Of a DNA stretch of 64,000 nucleotides, positions 42,265-51,775 are shown one piece after another. Positions within the stretch are counted from its first letter, which is position 1. Each line of letters starts with the position of its first letter. A program made the translations under genes and the position numbers. Source of the stretch: Arenimonas terrae (GTDB taxonomy: Bacteria > Pseudomonadota > Gammaproteobacteria > Xanthomonadales > Xanthomonadaceae); contig NZ_SMDR01000001.1 in NCBI RefSeq assembly GCF_006265115.1, positions 1,612,001-1,676,000 on the forward strand, given 5' to 3'. The notes below the pieces were generated by a model, which was given only the letters and a program-made list of their open reading frames with translations, was not told where the DNA came from and did not search any database.

Positions 42265-44034
42265 GTGATTGCACTCCGCCCGTTCCTCGCAAGCCTGCTG
42301 CTGGCGGGTTCGTTGCTGTGCTCCGCGGCGCCAGCCGGCGCCGCGGAGGACTACCAGTCCCTGCTCGACAATGCCGAGGAGCTGCGCAGCAGCGAACCGG
42401 AGCGTTTCCAGTCGCTGGTGGGCGAGCTCAATGCCCGGGTGCAGGAAGCAACGCCGGCGCAGCGCCAGCAGCTGCGCTACCTGAAGGCCTACGAGCTCGG
42501 CTACACCGGCCGTTTCGACCTCGCCGCGGAAGCGGCCATCGAGCTGATGAAGGAGGTGGACGACCCGCGCCTGCGGCTACGCGCCGGAGCGCTGATCGTC
42601 AACTCCTACGCCATCGCCCGCAATTTCCCCGAGGGCCTGCGCTACCTCGACCAGACCCTGCTTCTGATCGACCGCGTCCCCGACACCGAGCTGCGCAGCC
42701 ACGCCTGGTTCGCCGCGGCCTCGCTCTACACTCAGCTTGGACAGCATGAACTGGCCCGGCACTACGCCGAACGCGTGCTGGAGGCGAGCACCGTGCCGCG
42801 CACCCGCTGCTTCGCCGGCCTGCAGCGGCTGGAGGCGATGCTGCACCTGGGCGAACTTGCCGGAAACGACGCCGAGACCCGTGCGCTGGTGGACCTGTGC
42901 GATTCCCAGCGCGAGGTCCTGGTCGCCAACCTCGGCCGCACCCTGCTGGCGCGCCAGTGGGCCCGGAAGGGGGAACACGGCGCCGCGATCGCGATGCTGG
43001 AGCCGCGGCTCCCGGAAATCGAATCCACGCGCTACCCGCGCCTGGTCGGCGACGCGCAGTCCGTTCTGGCGGAGCTGAACCTGGCCCTGGGCCAGCACGC
43101 GCAGGCCGAGTCCTATGCCCAGCAGGCGGTGCGCCAGAGCCATGACATCGCCTTCTCGCTGCCGCTGGTGAACGCCCACCGCGTGCTCTACGAGGTCGCG
43201 CTCGCGCGTGGCGACAGTGCCGCCGCGCTGGGCCACTACCGGCGCTACGCCGAGGCCGACAAGGCCTACCTGGATTCGATCAAGGCCCGCGAGCAGGCCT
43301 ACCTCACGATCAAGCACGAGACCGCGCAGAAGAACCAGACCATCGAACTGCTCAACAACCAGAACCGCGTGCTGCAGCTCGAACAGCAGGTCAGCGCCAA
43401 GAGCACGCAGGCCACCCAGCTGCTGGTGGCCCTGCTCTGCGTGCTGCTGGCTTCGATCGCCTACTGGGCGGTGAAGATCAAGCGCATGCAGGTCTCATTC
43501 CGGCGCCTGGCGGAAACCGATGCGCTCACCGGCATCAGCAACCGTCTGCACTTCAGCCGCCAGGCCGAACAGGCGCTTGACTACTGCCGCCGCAACCGCG
43601 AGGACGCGGTGCTGGTGATGTTCGACCTCGACGAGTTCAAGGCCATCAACGACCAGCACGGCCACGCGATGGGCGACTGGGTGCTGCAGCAGGTCAGCGC
43701 GGCCTGCGGTCGGGTCGGCCGCAAGCACGACCTGTTCGGGCGGCTGGGCGGTGAGGAGTTCGCCTTCCTGATGGTCGGCGCCGACGCGAAAGCCGGGACC
43801 CAGCTGGCCCAGCAGTGCCGCGAGAACATCACCGCCATCGACACCGCCAACACCGGCGCGCGGTTCCGGGTGACCGCGAGCTTCGGCGTCGCCGCCACAT
43901 CGGACGCCAGTTACGACTTCCAGGCCCTGCTCGCCCGCGCCGACGAAGCCATGTACCGGTCCAAGCGCGAGGGTCGCGACCGCGTCACCGTGCACGGCGC
44001 GGCAATGGCGACGCCGGGCGTGCTGCCCGCCTGA
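42265..44034 (+). CDS. Periplasmic-TPR diguanylate cyclase (589 aa)
   Basis: A sensor diguanylate cyclase. The signal sequence (1-27) is followed by a large TPR-like helical region outside the membrane (28-380), a coiled-coil linker, one transmembrane helix (QLLVALLCVLLASIAYWAV, about 390-410) and a GGDEF domain (about 420-580) with FDLDEFKAINDQHGHAMGD and active site GGEEF at about 495-499. Start is GTG at 42265. It directly follows the borosin precursor (8-base gap). No RxxD inhibitory site is evident. The operon link to the borosin genes is notable but its meaning is unknown. Confidence 0.9.
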   Translation: MIALRPFLASLLLAGSLLCSAAPAGAAEDYQSLLDNAEELRSSEPERFQSLVGELNARVQEATPAQRQQLRYLKAYELGYTGRFDLAAEAAIELMKEVDDPRLRLRAGALIVNSYAIARNFPEGLRYLDQTLLLIDRVPDTELRSHAWFAAASLYTQLGQHELARHYAERVLEASTVPRTRCFAGLQRLEAMLHLGELAGNDAETRALVDLCDSQREVLVANLGRTLLARQWARKGEHGAAIAMLEPRLPEIESTRYPRLVGDAQSVLAELNLALGQHAQAESYAQQAVRQSHDIAFSLPLVNAHRVLYEVALARGDSAAALGHYRRYAEADKAYLDSIKAREQAYLTIKHETAQKNQTIELLNNQNRVLQLEQQVSAKSTQATQLLVALLCVLLASIAYWAVKIKRMQVSFRRLAETDALTGISNRLHFSRQAEQALDYCRRNREDAVLVMFDLDEFKAINDQHGHAMGDWVLQQVSAACGRVGRKHDLFGRLGGEEFAFLMVGADAKAGTQLAQQCRENITAIDTANTGARFRVTASFGVAATSDASYDFQALLARADEAMYRSKREGRDRVTVHGAAMATPGVLPA

Positions 44035-44075
44035 CTCCGGAGGCACGGCATGGATGCAGCGACGGAACGGTGCCG

Positions 44076-44594
44076 ATGAGCCGGGTGATCCTGGAAACCC
44101 CCCGCCTGCGCCTGCGCGAGCTGCACGACGGCGACGCCGGTTTCATCTTCGAGCTGCTCAACGACCCCGACTTCCTGCGCCACATCGGCGACCGTGGCGT
44201 GCACAGCCACGAGGACGCGCTTCGTTACATCGCCACCGGGCCGGTGGCGAGTTATGCCGGCCGCGGTTGGGGACTGTGGGCGGTGGAGCGCCGCGAGGAC
44301 GGCGCGCTGATCGGCATGTGCGGGCTGGTGAGCCGCGACACCCTGCCCGGCCCGGACCTGGGGTATGCCTACCTGCCCGCCTTCCGCGGACAGGGGTACG
44401 CCTTCGAAGCGGCCGCGGCGACCCTGGACTTCGCCTTCACCCGGGCCGGCCTGGACCGGCTGCTGGCCATCGTCACCCCGGCCAATGCCGGCTCGGTGCG
44501 GGTGCTGGAGAAGCTGGGCATGCGCCTTGAGCGCATGCAGGCCTTCGGTGGCGAGCCGCTTGCGGTGTACGCCGCGGACCGTCCGGCCGCCTGA
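44076..44594 (+). CDS. GNAT-family N-acetyltransferase, RimJ/RimL-type (172 aa)
   Basis: A second GNAT: ILETPRLRLRELHDGDAGFI at the start, LGYAYLPAFRGQGYAFEAAA for acetyl-CoA binding and TPANAGSVRVLEKLGM at the end. It lies 41 bases after the diguanylate cyclase on the same strand. It is not closely alike the GNAT upstream of the borosin enzyme. The ATG at 44076 begins the fold; the longer frame runs antisense or off-frame in the GGDEF gene. Substrate unknown. Confidence 0.88.
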   Translation: MSRVILETPRLRLRELHDGDAGFIFELLNDPDFLRHIGDRGVHSHEDALRYIATGPVASYAGRGWGLWAVERREDGALIGMCGLVSRDTLPGPDLGYAYLPAFRGQGYAFEAAAATLDFAFTRAGLDRLLAIVTPANAGSVRVLEKLGMRLERMQAFGGEPLAVYAADRPAA

Positions 44595-44791
44595 ACCGGC
44601 GCGTCCGCCGGCCGGTCCGGAAGGCCGCGTGACCGGCCTCGGCTTTCCCGGCCGTTGATCAACAGGCAAGCGGCGCTGGCGCCTCCGGGCGCGGACAGTG
44701 AAAGGCCAGGGGATCCACCGGCCGGACTGGCAGCACCGCGGGCATCCGGCACGACTCCCCCCGGCGTCGCCGTTTCCCAGGAGCAGCTTCC

Positions 44792-45151
44792 GTGAGTGCG
44801 CTTTCCCTCCGTATCCGCAAGGCCCGGGCGACGGCCGGCCTGTCTCAGGCCGAAATCGCCCTTCGTGTCGGCGTCAAACGCAGCGCCGTCACCCAGTGGG
44901 AACACCCGGCGGGCACCCGCCCCAGCGTGGACCACCTGATCCGCATCGCGATGGAAACCGACGTCGCTTTCGAGTGGCTGGCCACCGGCCGCGGCCCGAC
45001 CCGCAGCAACAGCAGCGAACCGGTGCCGCCGGTGATCCTGGACGACTTCGCCCGCGACGAGCACGAAAGCCAGGCGCTGAGCTACCTGCGGCACTTCTCG
45101 CCGAGCCGGCGGCGCATGGCGCTGGAGATCCTGGCGGCGCTGTCGCGCTGA
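44792..45151 (+). CDS. XRE-family transcriptional regulator (119 aa)
   Basis: An HTH DNA-binding protein. The helix-turn-helix is LRIRKARATAGLSQAEIALR and VGVKRSAVTQWEHPAGTRPS (residues 6-45). The C-terminal tail of about 50 residues has no recognised domain. Start is GTG with CAGGAG 8 bases upstream. The 197-base gap to the preceding GNAT gene probably holds its own promoter, so it is not certain that it belongs to the borosin operon. Confidence 0.9.
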   Translation: MSALSLRIRKARATAGLSQAEIALRVGVKRSAVTQWEHPAGTRPSVDHLIRIAMETDVAFEWLATGRGPTRSNSSEPVPPVILDDFARDEHESQALSYLRHFSPSRRRMALEILAALSR

Positions 45152-45173
45152 GCGGCGGCCGCGCCGCCGCCGC

Positions 45174-46208
<1,035 letters not shown>

Positions 46209-46641
46209 GGGGGATCTCCTTCCGGTGGGGCGTCCATTGCAGCCGACCAGACCGGGCGCGCACAACCGCCGCGACGGGACTCAGCGTTCAGCGCGGCGCA
46301 AAACGCGCACCGGCCTGGCCAACGGCCACCGATACGGCCGGGACCGCGGTTTGCGCACCCGCGCGCGGCGCGTGGCCGATGCCCGGAGCGCCGGGCGTTG
46401 GATTCCATGCAGCTGCCGCTCAGCTTCGCATCGTGAGGCAGCGCACAGATCGCCGGAAAACTGTGAAGCAGTCGTTGCACATACTGTGAGCACGCGCGTT
46501 TTTGCCTCGAAAACGTGCGCGAAATCCCACAGCACGCAACTGTGAGGCAGCGCGCAACCGCTTGAAAAACAGCTGCCTAGACTGCGCTCCAACGATCCGC
46601 CGTACCCCCACGGCAGGACTCTGGAAGAAGGCAGAAGGCTC
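46209..46641. other. 433-bp gap with TGTGAGGCAGCGC-type repeats
   Basis: The gap lies between divergent genes. Four related units (about 46431-46446, 46461-46480, 46483-46498 and 46539-46556) share TGTGA(G/A)GCAG. There is also a GTTTTTGCCTCGAAAACG palindromic stretch at 46498-46515. No convincing ORF is present. A regulator-binding array or repeat family is possible. Confidence 0.5.
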
Positions 46642-46953
46642 ATGAACGCGAACCGCCCGCTCACGAACCGCCCCCACCTCGCCGCCCGTCTCGGCCTGGC
46701 GCTGCTGCTCGCGCTCGCAGGCACCGCCTTCGCCGACACCGCCCACGCGGCCGCCGATCGCAGCAGCACCGCCAGCCTGGTCCAGGGCTCGGGCGCGCTG
46801 AGCAGCAGCGGCGTGGTCCAGTTCCGCATCGTCATCCGCGACACCCTGCGCCTGGGCGTGGCCCGCCAGCAGGACCCGGCGCGCGGCCCGCAGACCCGCA
46901 CCACGGTCACCCGCGAAGGCGACCGCGAGCTGGTGACCTACGCCAAGCCCTGA
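46642..46953 (+). CDS. Small secreted hypothetical protein (103 aa)
   Basis: Not recognised. A signal peptide (about 1-36, with MNANRPLTNRPHLAARLG then a hydrophobic core LALLLALAGTAFA) precedes a 65-residue mature part with the segment VVQFRIVIRDTLRLGV, probably strands. It has no Cys. The ATG has GAAGGCAGAAGG upstream. It has its own terminator and lies downstream of a repeat-bearing promoter region. Confidence 0.75.
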   Translation: MNANRPLTNRPHLAARLGLALLLALAGTAFADTAHAAADRSSTASLVQGSGALSSSGVVQFRIVIRDTLRLGVARQQDPARGPQTRTTVTREGDRELVTYAKP

Positions 46954-46975
46954 GGCGCCGCGAAGCCACAAAAGA

Positions 46976-47013
46976 ACGGGGCGGGCCGCTCGCGCGACCC
47001 GCCCCGTGTTTTT
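46976..47013 (+). terminator. Intrinsic terminator
   Basis: Stem ACGGGGCGGG/CCCGCCCCGT (46976-46985 with 46998-47007), then GTTTTTC. On the minus strand TTCTTTT follows, so it may also serve the HU gene. Confidence 0.85.
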
Positions 47014-47053
47014 CGCCGCGGGCGCCGTCAGGCGCACCGCCGCTGCGCGGTGA

Positions 47054-47434
47054 TCAGGCCGCGGCGTCCTTGAGCTTCTTGAGCGGGCGCACCTTCACCT
47101 TGACGGTGGCCGGCTTGGCGGCGAACCACTGCTCTTCCTTGGTGAACGGGTTGATGCCCTTGCGCTTCGGCTTGGCCGGAACGTTCACGACGGTGATCTT
47201 CAGCAGGCCCGGCAGGGTGAAGCTGCCCGCGCCCTTCTTGCTGACCGAACCGTGCACCGCGCCCTCGAGCGCGCCCATCACGGCGCGGACGTCCTTGGCG
47301 GCGACGCCGGTGGACTCGGCGATGTGCGAGACCAGGCCCGACTTGCTGAGCGCTTCCTTGATCGGCTTCGGCGCGGCCGGCTTGGCAGCGGCCTTCGGGG
47401 CAGCCTTCTTCTTCGCAGCTTTCTTGGTAGCCAT
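47054..47434 (-). CDS. HU-family DNA-binding protein with Lys/Ala-rich N-terminal tail (126 aa)
   Basis: A histone-like nucleoid protein. The first 25 residues are a Lys/Ala/Pro tail (MATKKAAKKKAAPKAAAKPA) as in the HU variants of Xanthomonadales and histone-H1-like tails. The HU fold follows: LSKSGLVSHIAESTGVAAKD, GALEGAVHGSVSKKGAGSFT, and the DNA-binding arm PAKPKRKGINPFTKEEQWFA. The ATG at 47434 opens the tail; the frame continues upstream without evidence of coding. Confidence 0.93.
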   Translation of the reverse strand: MATKKAAKKKAAPKAAAKPAAPKPIKEALSKSGLVSHIAESTGVAAKDVRAVMGALEGAVHGSVSKKGAGSFTLPGLLKITVVNVPAKPKRKGINPFTKEEQWFAAKPATVKVKVRPLKKLKDAAA

Positions 47435-47606
47435 GTTTTTTTGTTCCCGTTGTTGCTTGATTGGGTTGTTGGGGTGCCTGGAAAACCCTCCGGCAGTGCG
47501 AATGTAGGGCAACAGCGCGCCGCCGCCAAGCCCAAAACGGCAAAAAAACCCGGTTTTTTTGCGGGCGGCCGAATGGATCGGGTCCACGTCCGGCCAAACC
47601 CACCTC

Positions 47607-48662
47607 TCACGTGGGTTGATCGCGGTCCAGGCCGACCCACAGCCGGCGGTAGAGCAGCATCCCGGGAACGGCCAGCGGAACCGCAAGCAGCGGCAGGACC
47701 CCCTCGCGGGACAGCACCTGAAGGAACCGCAGCGGGACCGGGAGGGTTTCGCCCCGCTCGCGGAGGTCCCACGCGACCTGGGGCCACTCGTAGATGCCCA
47801 GGACTTTGCATAGCAACAACGGCACCGCGATTGCGGCCACGGCGGCGCCGATGCGGAAGTCCATGGCCACGTACGCGCCGATCCGGCCGCGATCCAGCGC
47901 CTTGCAAAGGATGCGGCGGACCGCGCCGCGCTCGCCCGATCCGTCGATCCACAGGCCGTCGCTGGCGGCACTGGTCCAGGCACCGAAGACCAGCAGGACC
48001 GCAAGAAGGAACGGCAGGCCCAGCCAGGCGGCTTGCGGGAACGATTGCGCGCGCAGATGCCCTGCAGCCCGGCCGGATGCGAAGTCGACGCCCCAGTCGA
48101 GCAACAGCAGCACCAGCAACGCGGCCAAGGCGTGCATTCCCGGCCACCGCCACCGCGGGCGCCAACGGGCCGGATCGCCGGCGAGCAGGATCCTGTCGCT
48201 CACGAAAAAGGACAGCGGTAGGTACAGCAGGACCGTGAACCAGGCGATCCACGTCATGTCCAGCCACTCAAGCACGATCAGTGCCAGCAGGGGCAGGACC
48301 AGCAGCGGCCACCAGCCGCGTGCCACGGCCCAGGTCCAGCGCCATGCCGCGATGGAATGGCCTTGCGTGTCCACGCGCAGCAGACGCGCGATGACTTCCA
48401 CCACCCCGCCGGACAGCGCACCTGCCAGCACCGGCACGAGAAGAAGGGTGGCGGCCAACGCCCTGAAGTCGGCATCCACCCCCCAGCGCCGCTGGATCGC
48501 CTCCGCAAGAATGCGTGCCGTAAGGTGGTCACCCGCGACAACACCCCATCCAAACCAGGACCCCACGAAGGTGAGCGCCAGGCATAGCCCGCACCACGCG
48601 CCGACCAACACGCCGATACGGCCCGCACGTAGGCCGGGCGACACCTTCTGTCCTGAAGTCAC
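47607..48662 (-). CDS. Multi-pass membrane protein, uncharacterised (351 aa)
   Basis: I do not recognise the family. At least eight hydrophobic segments are visible (for example IGVLVGAWCGLCLALTFVG, ALAATLLLVPVLAGAL, WPLLVLPLLALIVLEWLD, LAALLVLLLLDWGV, AAVAAIAVPLLLCKVLG). Start GTG at 48662 overlaps the DUF2237 stop (GTGA), and the sequence upstream in frame belongs to another reading frame of that gene. A hairpin near 47538-47556 with A7/T7 arms may terminate it. Confidence 0.72.
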   Translation of the reverse strand: MTSGQKVSPGLRAGRIGVLVGAWCGLCLALTFVGSWFGWGVVAGDHLTARILAEAIQRRWGVDADFRALAATLLLVPVLAGALSGGVVEVIARLLRVDTQGHSIAAWRWTWAVARGWWPLLVLPLLALIVLEWLDMTWIAWFTVLLYLPLSFFVSDRILLAGDPARWRPRWRWPGMHALAALLVLLLLDWGVDFASGRAAGHLRAQSFPQAAWLGLPFLLAVLLVFGAWTSAASDGLWIDGSGERGAVRRILCKALDRGRIGAYVAMDFRIGAAVAAIAVPLLLCKVLGIYEWPQVAWDLRERGETLPVPLRFLQVLSREGVLPLLAVPLAVPGMLLYRRLWVGLDRDQPT

Positions 48663-49036
48663 GTCGAGGTCGCCGCGTACAGCCGCAGCTGCTCCAGGTC
48701 CACCACGCCCAGGGCGTTGAGGTGGGTCGCTTCCAGCACCACGAACGGCGCCATGCCCGCCTGCCAGGCTTCCAGCCAGCGGGTCGCGCACAGGCACCAG
48801 CGGTCACCGGGGCGCAGGCCGGGAAAGTCGAACTCGGGGCGCGGCGTCGACAGGTCGTTGCCGCGGGCTTTCGAAAACGCCAGGAACTCCGCGCTCATCA
48901 CCGCGCAGACCACGTGCAGGCCGCGGTCGCTGGCGTCGGTGCGGCAGCAGCCGTCGCGGAAATAACCCGTGGGCGGATCCAGGCCGCAGGGCTGCAGGGG
49001 GCGGCCGAGGACATTCAGGGCGACGGGCGGAGTCAT
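48659..49036 (-). CDS. DUF2237 family protein (125 aa)
   Basis: A small conserved protein. The DUF2237 signature is NVLGRPLQPCGLDPPTGYFR followed by DGCC, with the Cys pair, then CAVMSAEFLAFSKARGNDLS and PGDRWCLCATRWLEAW. Conserved Cys suggest metal or redox use. It is coupled to the downstream membrane protein by a 4-bp overlap. Function is not established for the family. Confidence 0.9.
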   Translation of the reverse strand: MTPPVALNVLGRPLQPCGLDPPTGYFRDGCCRTDASDRGLHVVCAVMSAEFLAFSKARGNDLSTPRPEFDFPGLRPGDRWCLCATRWLEAWQAGMAPFVVLEATHLNALGVVDLEQLRLYAATST

Positions 49037-49060
49037 GGCCCGAGTGTAGCGACCGGCGGA

Positions 49061-49099
49061 CAAAAAAATACGGCGCCCCCATGCCCCAGGAGAGCGCCG
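49061..49099 (-). terminator. Terminator for the PA2169-like gene
   Basis: A CGGCGC/GCGCCG stem (49071-49076 with 49094-49099) is followed on the minus strand by a seven-T run. A further perfect hairpin CCGGGCG/CGCCCGG lies at 49102-49122. Confidence 0.6.
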
Positions 49100-49181
49100 C
49101 GCCGGGCGACTTCGGCGCCCGGAAGCAAAGGTCCCGCGCGGACCCGGCCAGCACGCCGGGCGTTCCGCGCGGGGGCCGGGC

Positions 49182-49622
49182 CTAGGCGGCCTTGGCCTTT
49201 TTGAGTGCCCGCATCCGGTCGTGCATCTGCTGCACTTCCGGCAGGTAGCGGGTGGCGAGCTCGCGCACCTTCGGCGGCTGGTCGCCGCCCAGTGCGTCGC
49301 GGAACGCGTGCAGCACGCGGTCCTCCTGCTCTTCCAGCGAGCCGATGTAGGCCGCGTCCGAATCCTTGGACAAGGTCGCCTTGAGATCGGCATAACCCTT
49401 GCGCACGCTGCCAAGCCAGGTGCCGTCCTGGTCGGGCGAATCACCCTCGTGGGCGATCTCGGCCTTCAGGTCGGCGGCGATCATGCTCTTGAGCCGGCTC
49501 ATCTTCAGGAACAGGTCCTGGTAGGCGGTGTTGGTGGTCTGGCGGGCGGCATGCTCGTAGAAGTCGATGCCGTCGTTGAGTGCCTGCACGAGGCCATTGA
49601 GCGTGGTGGCGGTCTTGGTCAT
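49182..49622 (-). CDS. PA2169-family four-helix-bundle protein (146 aa)
   Basis: A ferritin-like four-helix-bundle protein of the PA2169/DUF2383 family, of unknown function and often stress-linked. Sequence signatures are LVQALNDGIDFYEHAARQTT and SLEEQEDRVLHAFRDAL. It has no signal peptide. It starts with MTKTATTLNGLVQ. The upstream gene is a coiled-coil lipoprotein on the same strand, and an entericidin lies further up, so the three look like a stress-response group. Confidence 0.88.
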   Translation of the reverse strand: MTKTATTLNGLVQALNDGIDFYEHAARQTTNTAYQDLFLKMSRLKSMIAADLKAEIAHEGDSPDQDGTWLGSVRKGYADLKATLSKDSDAAYIGSLEEQEDRVLHAFRDALGGDQPPKVRELATRYLPEVQQMHDRMRALKKAKAA

Positions 49623-49709
49623 GGGTATTCTCCGTGGGGGGAGGTCCGCCGCAGGAGCGCGGTGGACCGGAGGGAGCGGCCGCGATGCGGCCGATGGATG
49701 GGTCCGCGA

Positions 49710-50159
49710 TCAGCGGTCGATCGCGTCGGCCTGCGCCTTCGCCGCTTCGAGGTCGGACGTGGCGCGCGCCTTGGCGTCCTCGTACTCGGCCTGCGCATCG
49801 GCGTTGCAGGCGTCGCGCTCGGAGTCGGCGAGTCCGTCGCAACGCTCCTTGGCGACGGACAGCGCGCCTTCGGCCTTGGCGATCTCGACGTCGTAACGCG
49901 CCTGCGCGGTGTCCTCGGTGGCGTCGGCGCGCGCCTCGGCCTGGTCCTCGAGGTCGCCATCGGCATTGGCCTCGGCAATTTCCTGGTTGGCTTCGGCGAC
50001 GGTCTCGCTGGCGTCGGCCTGCTGTTCGCGGACCTCGTCGGCGGCCTCGGCATTCGCCTCGGCGACGTCCTCCTGGACTTCGGCCGGCGTTTCGGGCTTG
50101 CACGCGCCCAGGCCGAGCACGATGGCGAGCGACAGGGTGGAGAGAAGGATTCTGTTCAT
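49710..50159 (-). CDS. Small coiled-coil lipoprotein (149 aa)
   Basis: It has a signal peptide with the lipobox LGAC (residues 17-20) followed by about 120 residues of Ala/Glu/Asp-rich helix with heptad-like spacing (AEANAEAADEVREQQADASE, EIAEANADGDLEDQAEARAD). The two Cys near the end (KERCDGLADSERDACNAD) form a CX9-10C pair. This suggests an elongated periplasmic helical protein. No family recognised with certainty. GAAGGATTCTG precedes the ATG. Confidence 0.82.
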   Translation of the reverse strand: MNRILLSTLSLAIVLGLGACKPETPAEVQEDVAEANAEAADEVREQQADASETVAEANQEIAEANADGDLEDQAEARADATEDTAQARYDVEIAKAEGALSVAKERCDGLADSERDACNADAQAEYEDAKARATSDLEAAKAQADAIDR

Positions 50160-50487
50160 GCGGGATCTCCGTGGGGGAAGGATTTCGTCGCGCGCCCCGG
50201 GCCTGGCGTGGCCCGGGACATGTGCCGACCAAAAAAGAGTCGCAAGGACCGTGCCAAGGCCGAGAACCCGGTGAAACGGCGCCTGCTCGCGGTCGCAGCG
50301 CGCGCGGCCGTGCAGCCTGCACGGCCGCGTGCCGGTGGCGGCTGCACAACGCACGGTCCACCGCCGGGAAACCGCGCCAGGAACGCGATTTCAATGCGCC
50401 GCGGCGCTGGCACGGAACTTGATGGTCTTTCGGTGCCGGACCGCGGTCCGGGGCTTTCCATCCCCATCGCACACCAAGGACAACGCC
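50160..50487. other. 328-bp gap between divergent lipoprotein and entericidin genes
   Basis: It should hold both promoters. I see no clear operator or ORF. The palindrome GGACCGCGGTCC (50441-50452) lies 36 bases upstream of the entericidin ATG and could be part of its promoter region. Confidence 0.4.
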
Positions 50488-50640
50488 ATGAACACTCTGC
50501 TGCGCAAGAGCTCCGCCCTGGCCCTGCTTGCCCTGATGCTCGCTTCCCTGTCCGCGTGCAACACCATCGAAGGTGTCGGCAAGGACGTCCAGGAAGTGGG
50601 CGAGGAAGTCGAAGAAGCGGCCGACGAAACCAAGAACTGA
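50488..50640 (+). CDS. Entericidin-family lipoprotein (50 aa)
   Basis: A tiny lipoprotein of the entericidin A/B family. The lipobox LSAC (residues 21-24) is followed by NTIEGVGKDVQEVGEEVEEA, the family's short helical mature part. It is too short to be found reliably by automated ORF calls. The start has CAAGGA upstream and a terminator follows directly. Entericidins take part in envelope stress or a programmed-lysis antidote pair in Enterobacteria; a role here is unknown. Confidence 0.88.
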   Translation: MNTLLRKSSALALLALMLASLSACNTIEGVGKDVQEVGEEVEEAADETKN

Positions 50641-50660
50641 GCCGCCGTCCGCTCCGTTGT

Positions 50661-50690
50661 GAAAAAGGCGCCCCTTGCGGGCGCCTTTTT
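50661..50690. terminator. Bidirectional terminator
   Basis: AAAAAGGCGCC/GGCGCCTTTTT palindrome (50662-50672 with 50680-50690) ends both the entericidin gene and, from the other side, the kinase gene whose stop lies at 50690. Confidence 0.9.
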
Positions 50691-51775
50691 CATTCCACCC
50701 GCGGCAGCTCGAGGGTGAAGCAGGCGCCGCCGCCGGGCCTCGGGTCGTACCAGAGGTCGCCGCCCATGGCGCGCGCCTTCTGCTTGGCCAGGGCCAGGCC
50801 CAGGCCGGTCGAGGCCTCGCCGCCGGTTCCCTGGCTGGCGAGCGGCTCGTAGCGGCGGAACAGGCGCGCGCGGTCCTGGCCGGACAGGCCCGGCCCCTGG
50901 TCCATGACCTGGAAACGCGCCGCCGCCTCGTGCCGCGCCGCAGCGACGGTGATCAGGCTGTCGCGCGGCGCGTACTTCACCGCGTTGGAGATCAGGTTGT
51001 TGAGCACGTGCGCGACCGCCACGCGCTGCCCACGCACCAGCAGGCTGCGGTCCAGGCGCAGGTCGAAGCGCATGCCCTTGCCGCTGGCCTGCGCGGCGTA
51101 ACCCTCCACCGCGTCCTGGACGACCTGGGCCGCCGGCAGCGGTTCCAACGGCGCGCCGTGGGCTTCGTCCGCCGCCTGGTCCAGCACCGCCTGCAGGAAC
51201 AGCAGGCCGCTGTTGGCCGAACTGCGCACCGAGTCGAGCAGCTTGCCGCGCCGGTCCGGATCGAGATCGGCGGCCTGCAGCAGCTCGCCGGCGAACAGCA
51301 CGTTGGTGAAGTGGTTGCGCAGATCGTGGGCGATCAGGTCCAGGCTGGCCTGGCGCTCCTGCGCCAGGCGCTGGACGCGGTCGCGCGCCCGCTTGAGTTC
51401 GGCGTGGGTGCGCACGCGGGCCAGCAGCTCTTCCGGCACGAAAGGTTTGGTGACGTAGTCGACCGCGCCGCTGGAGAAGGCGCGCACCAGCGATTCGCGC
51501 TCGTGGTCGGCAGTGAGGAAGATCACCGGCAGGCCACGTGTGGCCTCGCTGGCGCGCAGCGCCTGCAGCACCTGGAAACCGTCCATGTGCGGCATCCGCA
51601 TGTCCAGCAGCACCAGGTCGGGCGGCTCTACCGCGATGCGGTCCAGCGCCTCGAGGCCGCTGAAACAGGGCACCACGTCGAAACCGGCGCGGCTCAGCAG
51701 GCTGCCGACGGTGCGGACATTGGCCTCCTGGTCGTCCACGACCATGATCACCGCGCCGGGGACCGGGTCAGTCAT
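50690..51775 (-). CDS. Response-regulator-histidine-kinase protein (REC-HisKA-HATPase, 361 aa)
   Basis: A cytoplasmic two-component protein with a receiver first. The REC domain (about 8-125) has IMVVDDQEANVR, the phosphoacceptor in LVLLDMRMPHMDG and VDYVTKPF. The H-box is DLIAHDLRNHFTNVLFAGEL, with His at about 155. The HATPase domain follows with NNLISNAVKYAP, DQGPGLSGQDRARLF and STGLGLALAKQKA. It overlaps the larger hybrid kinase gene by 8 bases and is translated with it. It lacks a transmembrane segment, so phosphate probably reaches it from the neighbour. Confidence 0.9.
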   Translation of the reverse strand: MTDPVPGAVIMVVDDQEANVRTVGSLLSRAGFDVVPCFSGLEALDRIAVEPPDLVLLDMRMPHMDGFQVLQALRASEATRGLPVIFLTADHERESLVRAFSSGAVDYVTKPFVPEELLARVRTHAELKRARDRVQRLAQERQASLDLIAHDLRNHFTNVLFAGELLQAADLDPDRRGKLLDSVRSSANSGLLFLQAVLDQAADEAHGAPLEPLPAAQVVQDAVEGYAAQASGKGMRFDLRLDRSLLVRGQRVAVAHVLNNLISNAVKYAPRDSLITVAAARHEAAARFQVMDQGPGLSGQDRARLFRRYEPLASQGTGGEASTGLGLALAKQKARAMGGDLWYDPRPGGGACFTLELPRVE

